Program-made: the position numbers and the translations under genes
Part shown: positions 8,804-17,273 of the stretch, one piece after another
How the letters are laid out: the number at the start of each line of letters is the position of its first letter
Numbering within the stretch: the stretch's first letter is position 1
Notes under the pieces: generated by a model
What the model saw: only the letters and a program-made list of their open reading frames with translations
Databases searched by the model: none
Told to the model about the DNA's origin: nothing
NCBI GenBank assembly: GCA_947581615.1
Contig: CANPVD010000045.1
Location: 1-64,000, forward strand
Length of the DNA: 64,000 nt
Direction: 5' to 3'
Source: Candidatus Humimonas hydrogenitrophica
Lineage (GTDB): Bacteria > Gemmatimonadota > Gemmatimonadetes > Palauibacterales > Palauibacteraceae

Positions 8804-11446
8804 TCACTCCTCCAGGCCGCGCAGCACCTCGAGCGGCGGCCGGCGGACCGCTTTCCCACCCGCCAGCGCGCCCACCAGCACGGCCGCCGCCGAGGTGGCC
8901 AGCCACAGCAGCGCCAGGGAGCCGACCGGCGTCCGGTAGGGAAGACCGAAGCCGCGGGCGACCAACGCCCAGCCCGCGACGGCCGCCAGTCCCGTCCCCG
9001 CCAGGCCGGCGAGACCCCCCAGGCAGGCGTACTCCGCCAGGTGGATGGAGCGGATCGTGGCCGCGCGAGCACCCAGGGTGCGCAGGAGCACGCTCTCCCG
9101 GAGCCTCTGGCGACGGGAGGCCCAGATGGCCGCGACCAGGATGAGAAGCCCGGCCATTACGCTGAACAGGGTCATGAACCGGACGGCCTCGGCCACGGTG
9201 CCCACGACCTGCCGGACGGCCGCCTCGATGCGGGACAGGTCGACCGCCGACACGCTGGGGAAGCGCTCGACCAGGTCGCGCTGCAGCGCAGCCCGGGCCC
9301 GCGGATCGGGGATTCGCGTGAGCACGACCCAGGTGGCGGGCACCGTCTCGAGCACGCCGGGCTGGAACACGGCGAAGAAGTTGAGGGCGGGCCGGGCCCA
9401 GTCGACGTCGCGCAGGCTCGTCACCACGGTCGTGAGGCGCCGGCCGGCGGCCTCCCAGGTGATCGTGTCCCCGATCCCGACACCCAGGTCCCCGGCGATG
9501 CCGGTGGCCAGCGACACCTGGCCGGGGCGCGGCCCGCCGGCCCAGGCCGAGTCCCACCAGCGGCCGGCCACCAGCGTCTCGGTGGCCGTCAGCGAGTCGC
9601 GCCATGTGCTCCGGTACTCGCGACCCAGCGCCCAGCGTTCCGGCCTCCGGCCTGTCTGACCGGCGGCCGGGTCGGAATCGGACGGGGCGGCGCCGCTCGC
9701 CCGCCGACCCTCCCCGGCCCGAAGGTGGGCCGCATCGACGCCGTTCAGGGAGGCGATGCGGAGCACGGCGATCGGGGTCGCGCCGAGCGCCGGATGGCCG
9801 CCCCGGCGCACCAGATCGAGGACGGAGTCCCTCTGGTCCGGCTGGATGTCGAACAGGACGAGGTCCGGCTGGCCGGGGCCGGTGGCCAGTCGCAGGCGGT
9901 CGACGACGCTGGACTCGACCGCCGCCAGCGTTCCGATCAGGAAGGTGCCCAGGCCGAGCGCCACCACGACGGCGAGCGTCTGGTTGCGGGGCCGGAACAG
10001 GTTGGATACGCCTTGCCGGAGCGCGTAGGGTGCCCCGTGCGGCAGGAATCGCCGGGCCGCCCAGGCCAGCCCCCGGCCCACGGCGGCCAGCAGGAGGGAC
10101 AGCAGGGCGAGGCCCCCGGCGTAGGCGAGCCCGGTGAGCGGGCTCGGCGCTTGCCAGACGCACAGCGCCGCCACGGCGGCCGCCAGCAGCCCGGCAGCGC
10201 CCCAGCGCCGCGGGTCCCGCCACCGCCGCCGTCCCTCGGCGTCCACGCCGCTCTCGGCCCGGCGCAGGGCGGCGAGCGGCGGCGCGTCCCGGACGTCCAG
10301 CAGGGGCAGGAGCGCGAACGCGAAGGCGCTCCCCACGCCCACGCCGAGCCCGGCCGCCACGACGCCGGGATGGACCCCGAACCGGACCGACACGGGGAGC
10401 AGCCCCGACAGGAGGTGCGGGAGCCACGCCTGCACCCCGATGCCGGCCGCGGCCCCCAGCGCCGAGGCGACCAGGGCGAGCGCCAGCGTCTCGAGCAGGA
10501 AGATCGACAGCACCGAGCCCCGGCTCGCGCCCAGGCAGCGGAGGAGGGCGGCGCTGCGGAGCCTGGTGGCGGCCAGGACGCGGGCTGCGCTGGCCACTCC
10601 CAGACCGCCCAGGAGGAGCGCCGCGAGTCCCACCAGTCCCAGGAAGCGCGTTCCGTAGCCCACTCCGGAAGTGAGACGCTCCTGTTCGCGGGCGGGGGTG
10701 GTGGCCCGGACCCCGGCCCGCCGCAGCATCCCGCGGTGCCCATCCAGGATCGTCCGGGCGGCGCCGGACCCGCCCACATCGAGGTAGGCCCCGTAGGTGA
10801 TCAAGCTTCCCCGCCGCACCAGATCCGTGCTGGCCAGATCGCCGGCCGGGATGTAGACCCGCGGCCGGTCGAACACGCGAGTCGGGGGGTGGTCGGGCAT
10901 CGCCGTGGCGACGCCGGCGACCACGAAGCGTGCCCGGCCCACCGTCACCGTGTCGCCGGCCGAGGCGGAGAGCTGCGCGGCCGCCTCCGGATCGAGAACG
11001 GCGAGGGGCAGGAGATCGGCGCCCGCCGCCGCCGTGTCCCGGTGGAGGGCCGCCCATGCCCCGGGCGGAGACGTCTCGACCTCCCCGTAGAACGGCCACC
11101 CGCCCTCGATGGCCCGCACCTCGAGCAGCCGGACGGCGCCACTCCCCGGGGCCAGCACCATGGAGGGGAAGCCGGTGCTGCGCGACACGCCGGCCCCGGT
11201 GCGCGACAGGGAGTCCAGGAGTCGGCGGACCGAGTCGGGGAAAGCGTGGCGACTGGAGAAGGCCGCGTCGGCGCCCAGCATGTCCCGCCCCTGCCGGGCC
11301 ACGGCATCGGCCACCGAGGCCCGGAAGGAGCCGAGCGCCACCAGCGCGGCCACGCCGAGGGCGATGGCTCCCCCGCACAGGACGAGGGTGCCCGAACCCG
11401 CCCGCGCGTCCCGGCGCGCCATTCGGGCGGCGAAGCGGAGGCTCAA
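8804..11446 (-). CDS. ybbP: ABC transporter permease, YbbP-like (FtsX/MacB fold)
   Basis: This is an 880-residue permease: an N-terminal helix, a large extracytoplasmic domain (about residues 50-240), two clusters of transmembrane helices around 260-480, a second periplasmic domain, and three helices near the C-terminus (about 750-870). This duplicated FtsX layout is typical of YbbP, which is proposed to work with YbbA. The start is TTG at 11446; the only nearby ATG (11422) lacks a ribosome site and would trim the first helix. It lies 15 bp downstream of the ATPase gene in the same operon. The substrate is unknown; lipid or lipoprotein release is suggested only by the link with tesA. Confidence 0.85.
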   Translation of the reverse strand: MSLRFAARMARRDARAGSGTLVLCGGAIALGVAALVALGSFRASVADAVARQGRDMLGADAAFSSRHAFPDSVRRLLDSLSRTGAGVSRSTGFPSMVLAPGSGAVRLLEVRAIEGGWPFYGEVETSPPGAWAALHRDTAAAGADLLPLAVLDPEAAAQLSASAGDTVTVGRARFVVAGVATAMPDHPPTRVFDRPRVYIPAGDLASTDLVRRGSLITYGAYLDVGGSGAARTILDGHRGMLRRAGVRATTPAREQERLTSGVGYGTRFLGLVGLAALLLGGLGVASAARVLAATRLRSAALLRCLGASRGSVLSIFLLETLALALVASALGAAAGIGVQAWLPHLLSGLLPVSVRFGVHPGVVAAGLGVGVGSAFAFALLPLLDVRDAPPLAALRRAESGVDAEGRRRWRDPRRWGAAGLLAAAVAALCVWQAPSPLTGLAYAGGLALLSLLLAAVGRGLAWAARRFLPHGAPYALRQGVSNLFRPRNQTLAVVVALGLGTFLIGTLAAVESSVVDRLRLATGPGQPDLVLFDIQPDQRDSVLDLVRRGGHPALGATPIAVLRIASLNGVDAAHLRAGEGRRASGAAPSDSDPAAGQTGRRPERWALGREYRSTWRDSLTATETLVAGRWWDSAWAGGPRPGQVSLATGIAGDLGVGIGDTITWEAAGRRLTTVVTSLRDVDWARPALNFFAVFQPGVLETVPATWVVLTRIPDPRARAALQRDLVERFPSVSAVDLSRIEAAVRQVVGTVAEAVRFMTLFSVMAGLLILVAAIWASRRQRLRESVLLRTLGARAATIRSIHLAEYACLGGLAGLAGTGLAAVAGWALVARGFGLPYRTPVGSLALLWLATSAAAVLVGALAGGKAVRRPPLEVLRGLEE

Positions 11447-11461
11447 GGGCGGGGGCTCATC

Positions 11462-12154
11462 TCACGTGGCGCCCGCCAGCTGGCCGTCTCGCAGCCGCAC
11501 CACGCGGCTGGCCCGGGCGGCCAGCTCCGTGTCGTGGGTGACGAGCACCATGGCCGTATCGGCCTCGCGGTTCAGCTCCACGAGGAGGTCGATCACCTCG
11601 GCGCCCGTGTCGGCGTCCAGGTTCCCGGTGGGCTCGTCGGCCAGCAGGATGGTGGGGCGGTTGGCGAAGGCGCGCGCCAGGCCCACGCGCTGCTGCTCTC
11701 CCCCCGAGAGCTGGGACGGATAGTGGTCGGCCCGCTCCGCGAGCCCCACCCGCCCCAGGAGCTCGCGCGCCCGCCGCTCCGCTGCGTTCCGGTCCCCCCG
11801 ATGCCCGGCCCGGTCGGTCGCGATCTCGATCGGGACCATCACGTTCTCCAGTGCGGTGAGCGTGGGGAGGAGTTGGAAAGTCTGGAAGACGAAGCCTACC
11901 TTCTCGGCCCGGAGACGGGCGAGTCCTTCCTGGTCCAGGTCGGCGAGGAGCTCCCCGTCCAATCGCACCGTGCCCCGTGTGGGTCGGTCCAGTCCGGCCA
12001 GGAGCCCGAGAAGGGTGGTCTTGCCGCTGCCGGAGGGCCCCACGATGGCCACGATCTCGCCCGCGGCGACGGTCAGGTCGACCCCGGACAGGACCGTGAG
12101 CGTGCGGCCCCCGGCGGTGTATGCACGCACCAGTCCTTCGGCGAGGATCATCAT
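11462..12154 (-). CDS. ybbA: ABC transporter ATPase, YbbA/LolD-like
   Basis: The 230-residue ATPase has Walker A GPSGSGKTT at residues 39-47, a Q-loop in FVFQTFQLLP, the signature LSGGEQQRVGLARA, Walker B ILLADEPTGNLD and the switch His in LVTHD. ENVMVP after the Q-loop is typical of the LolD/MacB/YbbA group. The frame continues upstream to 12373, but the tandem ATG at 12154/12151 matches the family start. It powers the permease downstream. Its start codon overlaps, on the opposite strand, the start codon of tesA. Confidence 0.92.
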   Translation of the reverse strand: MMILAEGLVRAYTAGGRTLTVLSGVDLTVAAGEIVAIVGPSGSGKTTLLGLLAGLDRPTRGTVRLDGELLADLDQEGLARLRAEKVGFVFQTFQLLPTLTALENVMVPIEIATDRAGHRGDRNAAERRARELLGRVGLAERADHYPSQLSGGEQQRVGLARAFANRPTILLADEPTGNLDADTGAEVIDLLVELNREADTAMVLVTHDTELAARASRVVRLRDGQLAGAT

Positions 12155-12926
12155 GAGGCGCAAGATACGGCGGCGGGCTCTCATTCTCACCACGACGATC
12201 GTAGTGGCGCTCGCCGGCGCCCTCGCGTGGGCATGCGGATCGGGGGATTCGGGCTCGGCGAATCCGGGGCTCGAGTCGGGCCGAAAGGCCACCGACGCGG
12301 CCGGGGGCCCGTCCGCCGGTCCGCGCGCCCGGACGGCTCCGGACACCACGCCCGTCATCCTCTTCCTCGGCAACTCCCTGACGGCCGGGCTCGGGCTGCT
12401 TCCGGAGCAAGCCTACCCGGCGCTGGTGCAGGCGAAGATCGACTCGGCCGGCCTGGACTTCCGGGCCGTGAACGCGGGGGTCAGCGGCGCCACCTCGGCC
12501 GATGGAGTGCGGCTGGTGGGGGGCTACCTGGACCGGGCGGTGGCGGCCGTCGTCCTCGAGCTGGGCGCCAACGACATGCTGCGAGGCCAGGACCTGGGCG
12601 CCACCCGAGCCAACCTCCAGGCCATCGTCGACTCGGTGCGGGCGCGGCGGCCGGCCGCCAGGATCGTGATCGCGGGCATGCGGGCGCCCCCCAACCTGGG
12701 GCCGGACTACACGCGGAGCTTCCGGGAGCTGTTCCCGGCGCTCGCTCGCCGGAACGACGCCGCCCTCATCCCCTTCCTGCTGGAGGGCGTGGCCGCCGAC
12801 TCCGCCCTCAACCAGGCGGACGGCATGCATCCCAACGCGGCCGGCGAGACGATCGTCGCGGAGAACGTCTGGAAGGTGCTGGAGCCGGTGCTGCGCGGAA
12901 TCGAGGAGGCCCGAAAGGCGAGCTGA
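12153..12926 (+). CDS. tesA: TesA-like SGNH/GDSL esterase (lysophospholipase L1 / thioesterase I type)
   Basis: The 257-residue exported hydrolase has a basic N-terminus, a hydrophobic segment and AWACGS, a weak lipobox. Block I is GNSLTAG with nucleophile Ser75, block III is GANDMLRG, and block V is DGMHPNAAG with the catalytic Asp and His. Family members hydrolyse acyl thioesters and lysophospholipids in the periplasm. The ATG at 12153 overlaps the divergent ybbA start. In E. coli tesA is also divergent from ybbA-ybbP, so the neighbourhood supports the assignment. About 45 residues between anchor and domain are low complexity. Confidence 0.88.
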   Translation: MRRKIRRRALILTTTIVVALAGALAWACGSGDSGSANPGLESGRKATDAAGGPSAGPRARTAPDTTPVILFLGNSLTAGLGLLPEQAYPALVQAKIDSAGLDFRAVNAGVSGATSADGVRLVGGYLDRAVAAVVLELGANDMLRGQDLGATRANLQAIVDSVRARRPAARIVIAGMRAPPNLGPDYTRSFRELFPALARRNDAALIPFLLEGVAADSALNQADGMHPNAAGETIVAENVWKVLEPVLRGIEEARKAS

Positions 12927-12960
12927 GGCGGTCGTCGTCCCGGACGGACGGCCTGGCGCG

Positions 12961-13470
12961 TCAGTCGCCGGCGACCCCGCCGCCTCCAGGCAGAAGGGCC
13001 CGGATCGCGTCCGCCTCCCCTGGATAGGCGCCCACGACGTCGGGCGTTCCGGCCTCGTAGTCCTCGGGCTCGAAGCCGGGCGCCATGGTGGTGCCGAGGA
13101 GGGCCCAGCGGCCACCCGGCGCCAGGCGCGAACCCTGCCACGTCCCCCCCCGCACGACGTGCTGCACCCGCATCGTCCCCAGGTCCGGGCCGAGGGTGAT
13201 CCGCTCGGCGGTCCCGTCGGGGTGGAGGAGCAGCATGTCCACGGGATCACCCAGGTAGAAGTGAAAGATCTCGTCGCCCGGGAGCCGGTGCAGGGCCGAG
13301 AAGGTGTCGGGGGTGAGGAGGTAGTAGATGGCGGTGCTCACCGACCGGTCGCCGCCGTAGGCGCCTTCGGGCTCGAAGCGCCGGGCCGACCGGTACGTTT
13401 CCCGGAAGTGGCCGCCCTCCGCCGGATGGGGCTCGAGGCCGAGGCGCTCGATCAGGTCCCGGGCGTCCAT
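12961..13470 (-). CDS. Cupin DUF985 family protein
   Basis: This is a 169-residue single-domain cupin. It begins with LIERLGLEPHPAEGGHFRETY and contains STAIYYLLTP, SALHRLPGDEIFHFYLGDPV, TLGPDLGTMRVQHVV and MAPGFEPEDYE, the ordered beta-barrel motifs of DUF985 (cupin_5). Metal ligands are probably among the His/Glu residues of GGHFRE and HRLPGDEIFHF. Biological substrates of the family are not well established. It starts 4 bp after the suhB stop, so the two are co-transcribed. Confidence 0.88.
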   Translation of the reverse strand: MDARDLIERLGLEPHPAEGGHFRETYRSARRFEPEGAYGGDRSVSTAIYYLLTPDTFSALHRLPGDEIFHFYLGDPVDMLLLHPDGTAERITLGPDLGTMRVQHVVRGGTWQGSRLAPGGRWALLGTTMAPGFEPEDYEAGTPDVVGAYPGEADAIRALLPGGGGVAGD

Positions 13471-13474
13471 CGAC

Positions 13475-14332
13475 TCACGTCCTCCCGTACAGGAGGGCTT
13501 CCCACATATCCGCCAGGGCCGCGTTGGAGGCCCTGTAGCCGCCCGAGCCGAGGCCGGGCGTCTCGGGTGGCCGGGGCCCGCCGGGCTCGGGGCCGAGCGG
13601 GGGAGGAAGGGGGCCGAAGGCGCCGCCCGCCTCGCGCACGATGAGCGCGCCGGCGGCCACGTCCCACGGCATGAGCCACGTCTCCCAGAACGCGTCCAGG
13701 CGGCCGCACGCCAGGTCGCACAGGTCGAGGGCGGCGGCGCCGCCCCGGCGCACGCCGCTGGTGGCCGCGATGACGCGGCCCAGGGTCTCCAGGTAACCTG
13801 GGAGGAGCTCCTGCTTCTTGAAGGGGAAGCCGGTGCCGACGAGGGCCAGGTGGAGTCGGTCCACGTCGGACACGCGGATCGGCTCCCCGTCTCGCCGGGC
13901 GCCGCGGCCCCGGACCGCCGTGAAGGTCTCGTCTGTGGCCGAGTTCACCACCACGGCGACGCGGAGCCCCTCCGCGTCCGCGCCGGCGATGGAGACCGCG
14001 TGCTCGGGGTAGCCGTGCAGCCAGTTCGTGGTGCCGTCCAGGGGGTCGACGATCCACCGGAAGGGGGCGCGGGCTCGCCCCTGGCCCCCGGTCCCCTCCT
14101 CCGCCAGGAAGGCGTGAGCGGGGAAGAGGTGCCCGAGCACGTCCAGGATGCGGCGCTCGGCCTTCCGGTCCACCTCGGTGACGAAGTCGGCCGGAGCCTT
14201 CTCCGTCCAGGCCGGCGGATCCAGGCGCGCGCCCCCCGAGCGATGGACCTCGGCGGCCGCGCGTCCCGCCTCCAGCGCCGCCTGCAGGAGCCGGCGGTCC
14301 TCGCCCTCGATGTCCGGAAAGTCCTTCACCAC
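13475..14332 (-). CDS. suhB: Inositol monophosphatase family protein (SuhB-like)
   Basis: The 285-residue Mg-dependent phosphatase shows the expected motif series: TEVDRKAERRIL (motif before the active site), EEG (metal-binding Glu), WIVDPLDGTTNW (core metal and phosphate site) and WDVAAGALIVREAGG near the C-terminus. The fold hydrolyses inositol phosphate, and some members act on fructose 1,6-bisphosphate or PAP. Two in-frame GTG codons (14332, 14329) sit behind AGAGG, and the second has the better spacing. The 206-bp gap to divergent trpS must hold both promoters. Confidence 0.9.
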   Translation of the reverse strand: MVKDFPDIEGEDRRLLQAALEAGRAAAEVHRSGGARLDPPAWTEKAPADFVTEVDRKAERRILDVLGHLFPAHAFLAEEGTGGQGRARAPFRWIVDPLDGTTNWLHGYPEHAVSIAGADAEGLRVAVVVNSATDETFTAVRGRGARRDGEPIRVSDVDRLHLALVGTGFPFKKQELLPGYLETLGRVIAATSGVRRGGAAALDLCDLACGRLDAFWETWLMPWDVAAGALIVREAGGAFGPLPPPLGPEPGGPRPPETPGLGSGGYRASNAALADMWEALLYGRT

Positions 14333-14538
14333 GGCCTCTTTTCGCTTGCTCGCCTCGCTCGCCGCGGGTAACTTAGGCGGGCGGCCGGACGGGCTCCAGC
14401 GCGACCGGCCCGAGAGGCGGCGAGGCGCGGGCCCCGCCCCGGTGACCCGGGCGCGCGGGACCGCGCTTTCTTCGTGCGGTGACCCGCCACCGGGCCGCCC
14501 TCCCGACGCAGCCGACGGAAACCGGACAGGCTCCCTGG

Positions 14539-15549
14539 ATGAGCGATCGTAGACAGCGCGTGTTCAGCGGCATCCAGCCCACGGGCGAGGCGCACCTGGG
14601 GAACTACCTGGGCGCGATCCGCAACTGGGTGGAGCTGGTCGATGACTACGACTGCCTGTACTGCATCGTCGACCTGCACGCGATCATCACGGAGTACGAG
14701 CCTTCCGAGATGCAGGAGCGCGTCTTCGACCTGGCCGTCTCGCTCCTGGCGTCGGGGCTGGACCCGGAGCGCTGCACCCTGTTCGTCCAGTCCGACGTGC
14801 CCGAGCACACCGAGCTGGCCTGGATCTTCAACACGGTCACGCCGCTGGGCGAGCTGGGGCGCATGACGCAGTTCAAGGACAAGTCCCGCGGCCGGGAGTC
14901 GGTGAGCGCCGGGCTCCTGGACTACCCTGTGCTGCAGGCGGCCGACATCCTCCTCTACCGCGCCGGGCTGGTGCCGGTGGGCGAGGACCAGTTCCAGCAC
15001 CTGGAGCTGTCGCGCGACATCGCCCGGCGCTGGAACGTGCGCTTCGGCGAGCTCTTCCCGGAGCCGCAGCCGCTGGTGGGCCACGCCCCACGCATCCTGG
15101 GAGTGGATGGCGCGTCCAAGATGTCCAAGTCGGCCGGCAACACGATCCCCCTCCTCGCCGAGCCCGACGAGATCGGGAAGCGGCTGGCGACGGCGGTCAC
15201 CGATCCCGACCGCGTGCGGCGGAACGATCCCGGCAATCCCCACGTTTGCAACATCTTCGCCCTGCACGGGCACTTCAGCCCGGCCGGCGTGCGCGAGGAG
15301 GTGGAGGCGCGCTGCCAGACGGCCACCATCGGCTGCGTGGACTGCAAGCGGAAGCTGGCCTCCCACATGGCCGAGGATCTGGCGCCGATCCGGGAGCGGG
15401 CGCGGGCGCTGCGCGAGGATCCGGACCGGGTGTACGGGATCCTGGATGCGGGCGCGGCGCGCTGCCGACGGCTGGCCCGCGACACGCTGGAGCAGGTGTA
15501 CGAGCACATGGGGCTGGCCCGGCGCCACGTGCCGGCGCCGGCGGGCTGA
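14539..15549 (+). CDS. trpS: Tryptophan--tRNA ligase
   Basis: The 336-residue class Ic aminoacyl-tRNA synthetase charges tRNA-Trp in the cytoplasm. The HIGH-equivalent is HLGN (residues 19-22), after FSGIQPTGE. KMSKS is exact at 194-198. IVDLHAI, PVLQAADILLY and VGEDQFQH match the Trp-binding core. The ATG at 14539 gives the standard N-terminus (MSDRRQRVFSG); an upstream in-frame ATG at 14479 would add 20 unconserved residues. It heads a plus-strand run with gaps of 6 bp or less to the next genes. Confidence 0.97.
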   Translation: MSDRRQRVFSGIQPTGEAHLGNYLGAIRNWVELVDDYDCLYCIVDLHAIITEYEPSEMQERVFDLAVSLLASGLDPERCTLFVQSDVPEHTELAWIFNTVTPLGELGRMTQFKDKSRGRESVSAGLLDYPVLQAADILLYRAGLVPVGEDQFQHLELSRDIARRWNVRFGELFPEPQPLVGHAPRILGVDGASKMSKSAGNTIPLLAEPDEIGKRLATAVTDPDRVRRNDPGNPHVCNIFALHGHFSPAGVREEVEARCQTATIGCVDCKRKLASHMAEDLAPIRERARALREDPDRVYGILDAGAARCRRLARDTLEQVYEHMGLARRHVPAPAG

Positions 15550-15555
15550 GCCGCC

Positions 15556-16230
15556 GTGCAGAGCCTCGTCCACACGCTCGACCTGCCCATGCTGGGCCGC
15601 CTCCTGCTGGCCACGGCGCTGGGCGCCGCCATCGGGCTGGAGCGGGAGATGTCGGGCAAGCCGGCCGGGCTTCGCACCAACATCCTCATCTGCGTGGGGG
15701 CCGAGCTGTTCACCGAGCTCTCCGTCCTCGTGGCCACGGGCTTCCTGGCCAACGACCTCATGCGAGGGGACCCGGGCCGCATCGCCTCCCACATCGTCGA
15801 GGGGATCGGGTTCATCGGCGGCGGTACGATTCTGGTGGCCGGGGGCAACGTGCTCGGCCTCACGACGGCGGCCACCCTGTGGGTCGTGGCGGCGATCGGG
15901 ATGGGCGTCGGGCTCCACCTCTACTGGCAGTCCCTGGGCGCGACCGTGCTCGTGGTGCTCACCCTGGTCCTCCTGGGGCGCTTCGAGCGCTCGGTGCTGC
16001 CGGACAAGAGCGAGCACGTGTTGCGGGTGGTGGTGGCGGGGGACGCCGGCCGGGACGGGCTCCGGGCGGCGCTCGGCGACACGTCCATGGTCCACGAGCT
16101 CTCGGGGCACGAGCACCGGGACGACGGCTCGGCGTTCTACTACCTGCTGCACGGTTCGACCCGGCAGCGGGACGCCCTCCTGCGCCGGCTGGCGGACACC
16201 CCGGGCGTGCGCAGCGCCCGGTACGAGTAG
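15556..16230 (+). CDS. MgtC/SapB family membrane protein
   Basis: The 224-residue protein starts at GTG 15556, 6 bp after trpS. The N-terminal 140 residues form about four to five transmembrane helices. They contain GAAIGLEREMSGKPAGLRTNI (the charged MgtC signature) and EGIGFIGGGTIL, followed by LTTAATLWVVAAIGMGVG. A C-terminal soluble domain of about 80 residues follows, ACT-like in size. The family is linked to growth in low magnesium and modulation of ATP synthase in pathogens; the role in free-living bacteria is unclear. Confidence 0.9.
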   Translation: MQSLVHTLDLPMLGRLLLATALGAAIGLEREMSGKPAGLRTNILICVGAELFTELSVLVATGFLANDLMRGDPGRIASHIVEGIGFIGGGTILVAGGNVLGLTTAATLWVVAAIGMGVGLHLYWQSLGATVLVVLTLVLLGRFERSVLPDKSEHVLRVVVAGDAGRDGLRAALGDTSMVHELSGHEHRDDGSAFYYLLHGSTRQRDALLRRLADTPGVRSARYE

Positions 16231-16239
16231 GGGGAGGAC

Positions 16240-17271
16240 GTGAGCCGCAAGCTGCTGGTGTGGATGCACGCGCCCGAGTACCCGCTGTGGTCCATGCCGG
16301 AGGTGGACCGGGCCAGGCTGCGCCAGTCCCTCCCCGAGGACTGGACGGCCACCTTCCTGGAGGAGCCGGGCTATTTCGCGGGCGACGGCGCCCGGCGGGT
16401 CCCCGAGCGCCTCCTCGAGGAGATCCGGGACGCGGAGGTCTACGCCGGATTCGGAATCCCGCGGCGCGCCTTCCAGGAGGCCCGCGACCTGCGATGGGTC
16501 CACTCGGGTGCCTCGGGCGTGGGCGCCAGCCTGTTCGAGGAGATGGTCGAGAGTGACGTCGTCCTCACGAACTCCGCCGGCCTGCACGCCGAGCCGCTCG
16601 CCGAGCACGCCCTGGCCCTCATGCTGCACTTCTCCCGCGGACTGGACGTCGCGGCCGCCGGGAAGGCGCGTCGGGAGTGGCGCCACGGCGAGCTGGCCGG
16701 CAGCGACAGCCCGCTCGTGGAGCTGGCCGGACGCACGCTGGGCGTCGTGGGGTACGGAGGCATCGGGAGCGCGGTCGGGCGCCGGGGCGCGGCGCTCGGG
16801 ATGCGGGTGGTGGCCGTGCGCCGCACCTCGACCGAGGCGCCGCCGGAGGTGGAGCGCGCGTGGGACACGCGCGGACTGCCCGAACTGCTGGGCCAGGCGC
16901 ACTACGTGGTGCTCACCCTGCCCGAGACGGACGAGACGCGGGGACTCCTGGGCGAGTCGCTGCTGGGCCGCCTGCGTCCCGATGCGGTCTTGATCAACCT
17001 GTCCCGAGGGGGCATCGTGGAGGAGACGGCGCTCGCACGGGCGCTCGCGTCGGGACGCCTTCGCGGCGCGGGGCTGGACGTGTTCGAGCAGGAGCCGCTC
17101 CCCTCCGACAGCCCCCTCTGGGACCTGGAGAACGTCGTCGTCACGCCGCACGCCGGCGCCGTCTCGCCCCGGTACTGGGAGAGGGAGACGGCGCTCCTGC
17201 TGGACAACCTGCGGCGCTACCTGGACGGACGGGCGCTCGTCAACGTGGTGGACAAACAGCGCGGGTATTGA
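16240..17271 (+). CDS. D-isomer specific 2-hydroxyacid dehydrogenase (GhrA-like)
   Basis: The 343-residue NAD(P)-dependent oxidoreductase has a substrate-binding lid at residues 1-105 and about 290-343, with a Rossmann core between. It has the dinucleotide motif GRTLGVVGYGGIGSAVG, the catalytic Arg in NLSRGGIVEE, the Glu pair in DVFEQEPLP and the His in VVTPHAGAVS. GTG at 16240 sits behind GGGGGAGGA. The fold reduces glyoxylate, hydroxypyruvate or similar 2-oxoacids; specificity is not evident. It belongs to the trpS-purA run, 9 bp after the mgtC-like gene. Confidence 0.88.
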   Translation: MSRKLLVWMHAPEYPLWSMPEVDRARLRQSLPEDWTATFLEEPGYFAGDGARRVPERLLEEIRDAEVYAGFGIPRRAFQEARDLRWVHSGASGVGASLFEEMVESDVVLTNSAGLHAEPLAEHALALMLHFSRGLDVAAAGKARREWRHGELAGSDSPLVELAGRTLGVVGYGGIGSAVGRRGAALGMRVVAVRRTSTEAPPEVERAWDTRGLPELLGQAHYVVLTLPETDETRGLLGESLLGRLRPDAVLINLSRGGIVEETALARALASGRLRGAGLDVFEQEPLPSDSPLWDLENVVVTPHAGAVSPRYWERETALLLDNLRRYLDGRALVNVVDKQRGY

Positions 17272-17273
17272 CC

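Noticed and set aside
9041-13027. 1328-codon plus-strand open frame opposite ybbP and ybbA
   Set aside because: Shadow frame of GC-rich genes. Translation is rich in Gln, Gly, Arg and His with no motifs, and it runs through three well-supported genes.
14326-17151. 941-codon minus-strand open frame opposite trpS, mgtC-like and dehydrogenase genes
   Set aside because: No ribosome site, signal or domain; lies entirely opposite conserved genes.
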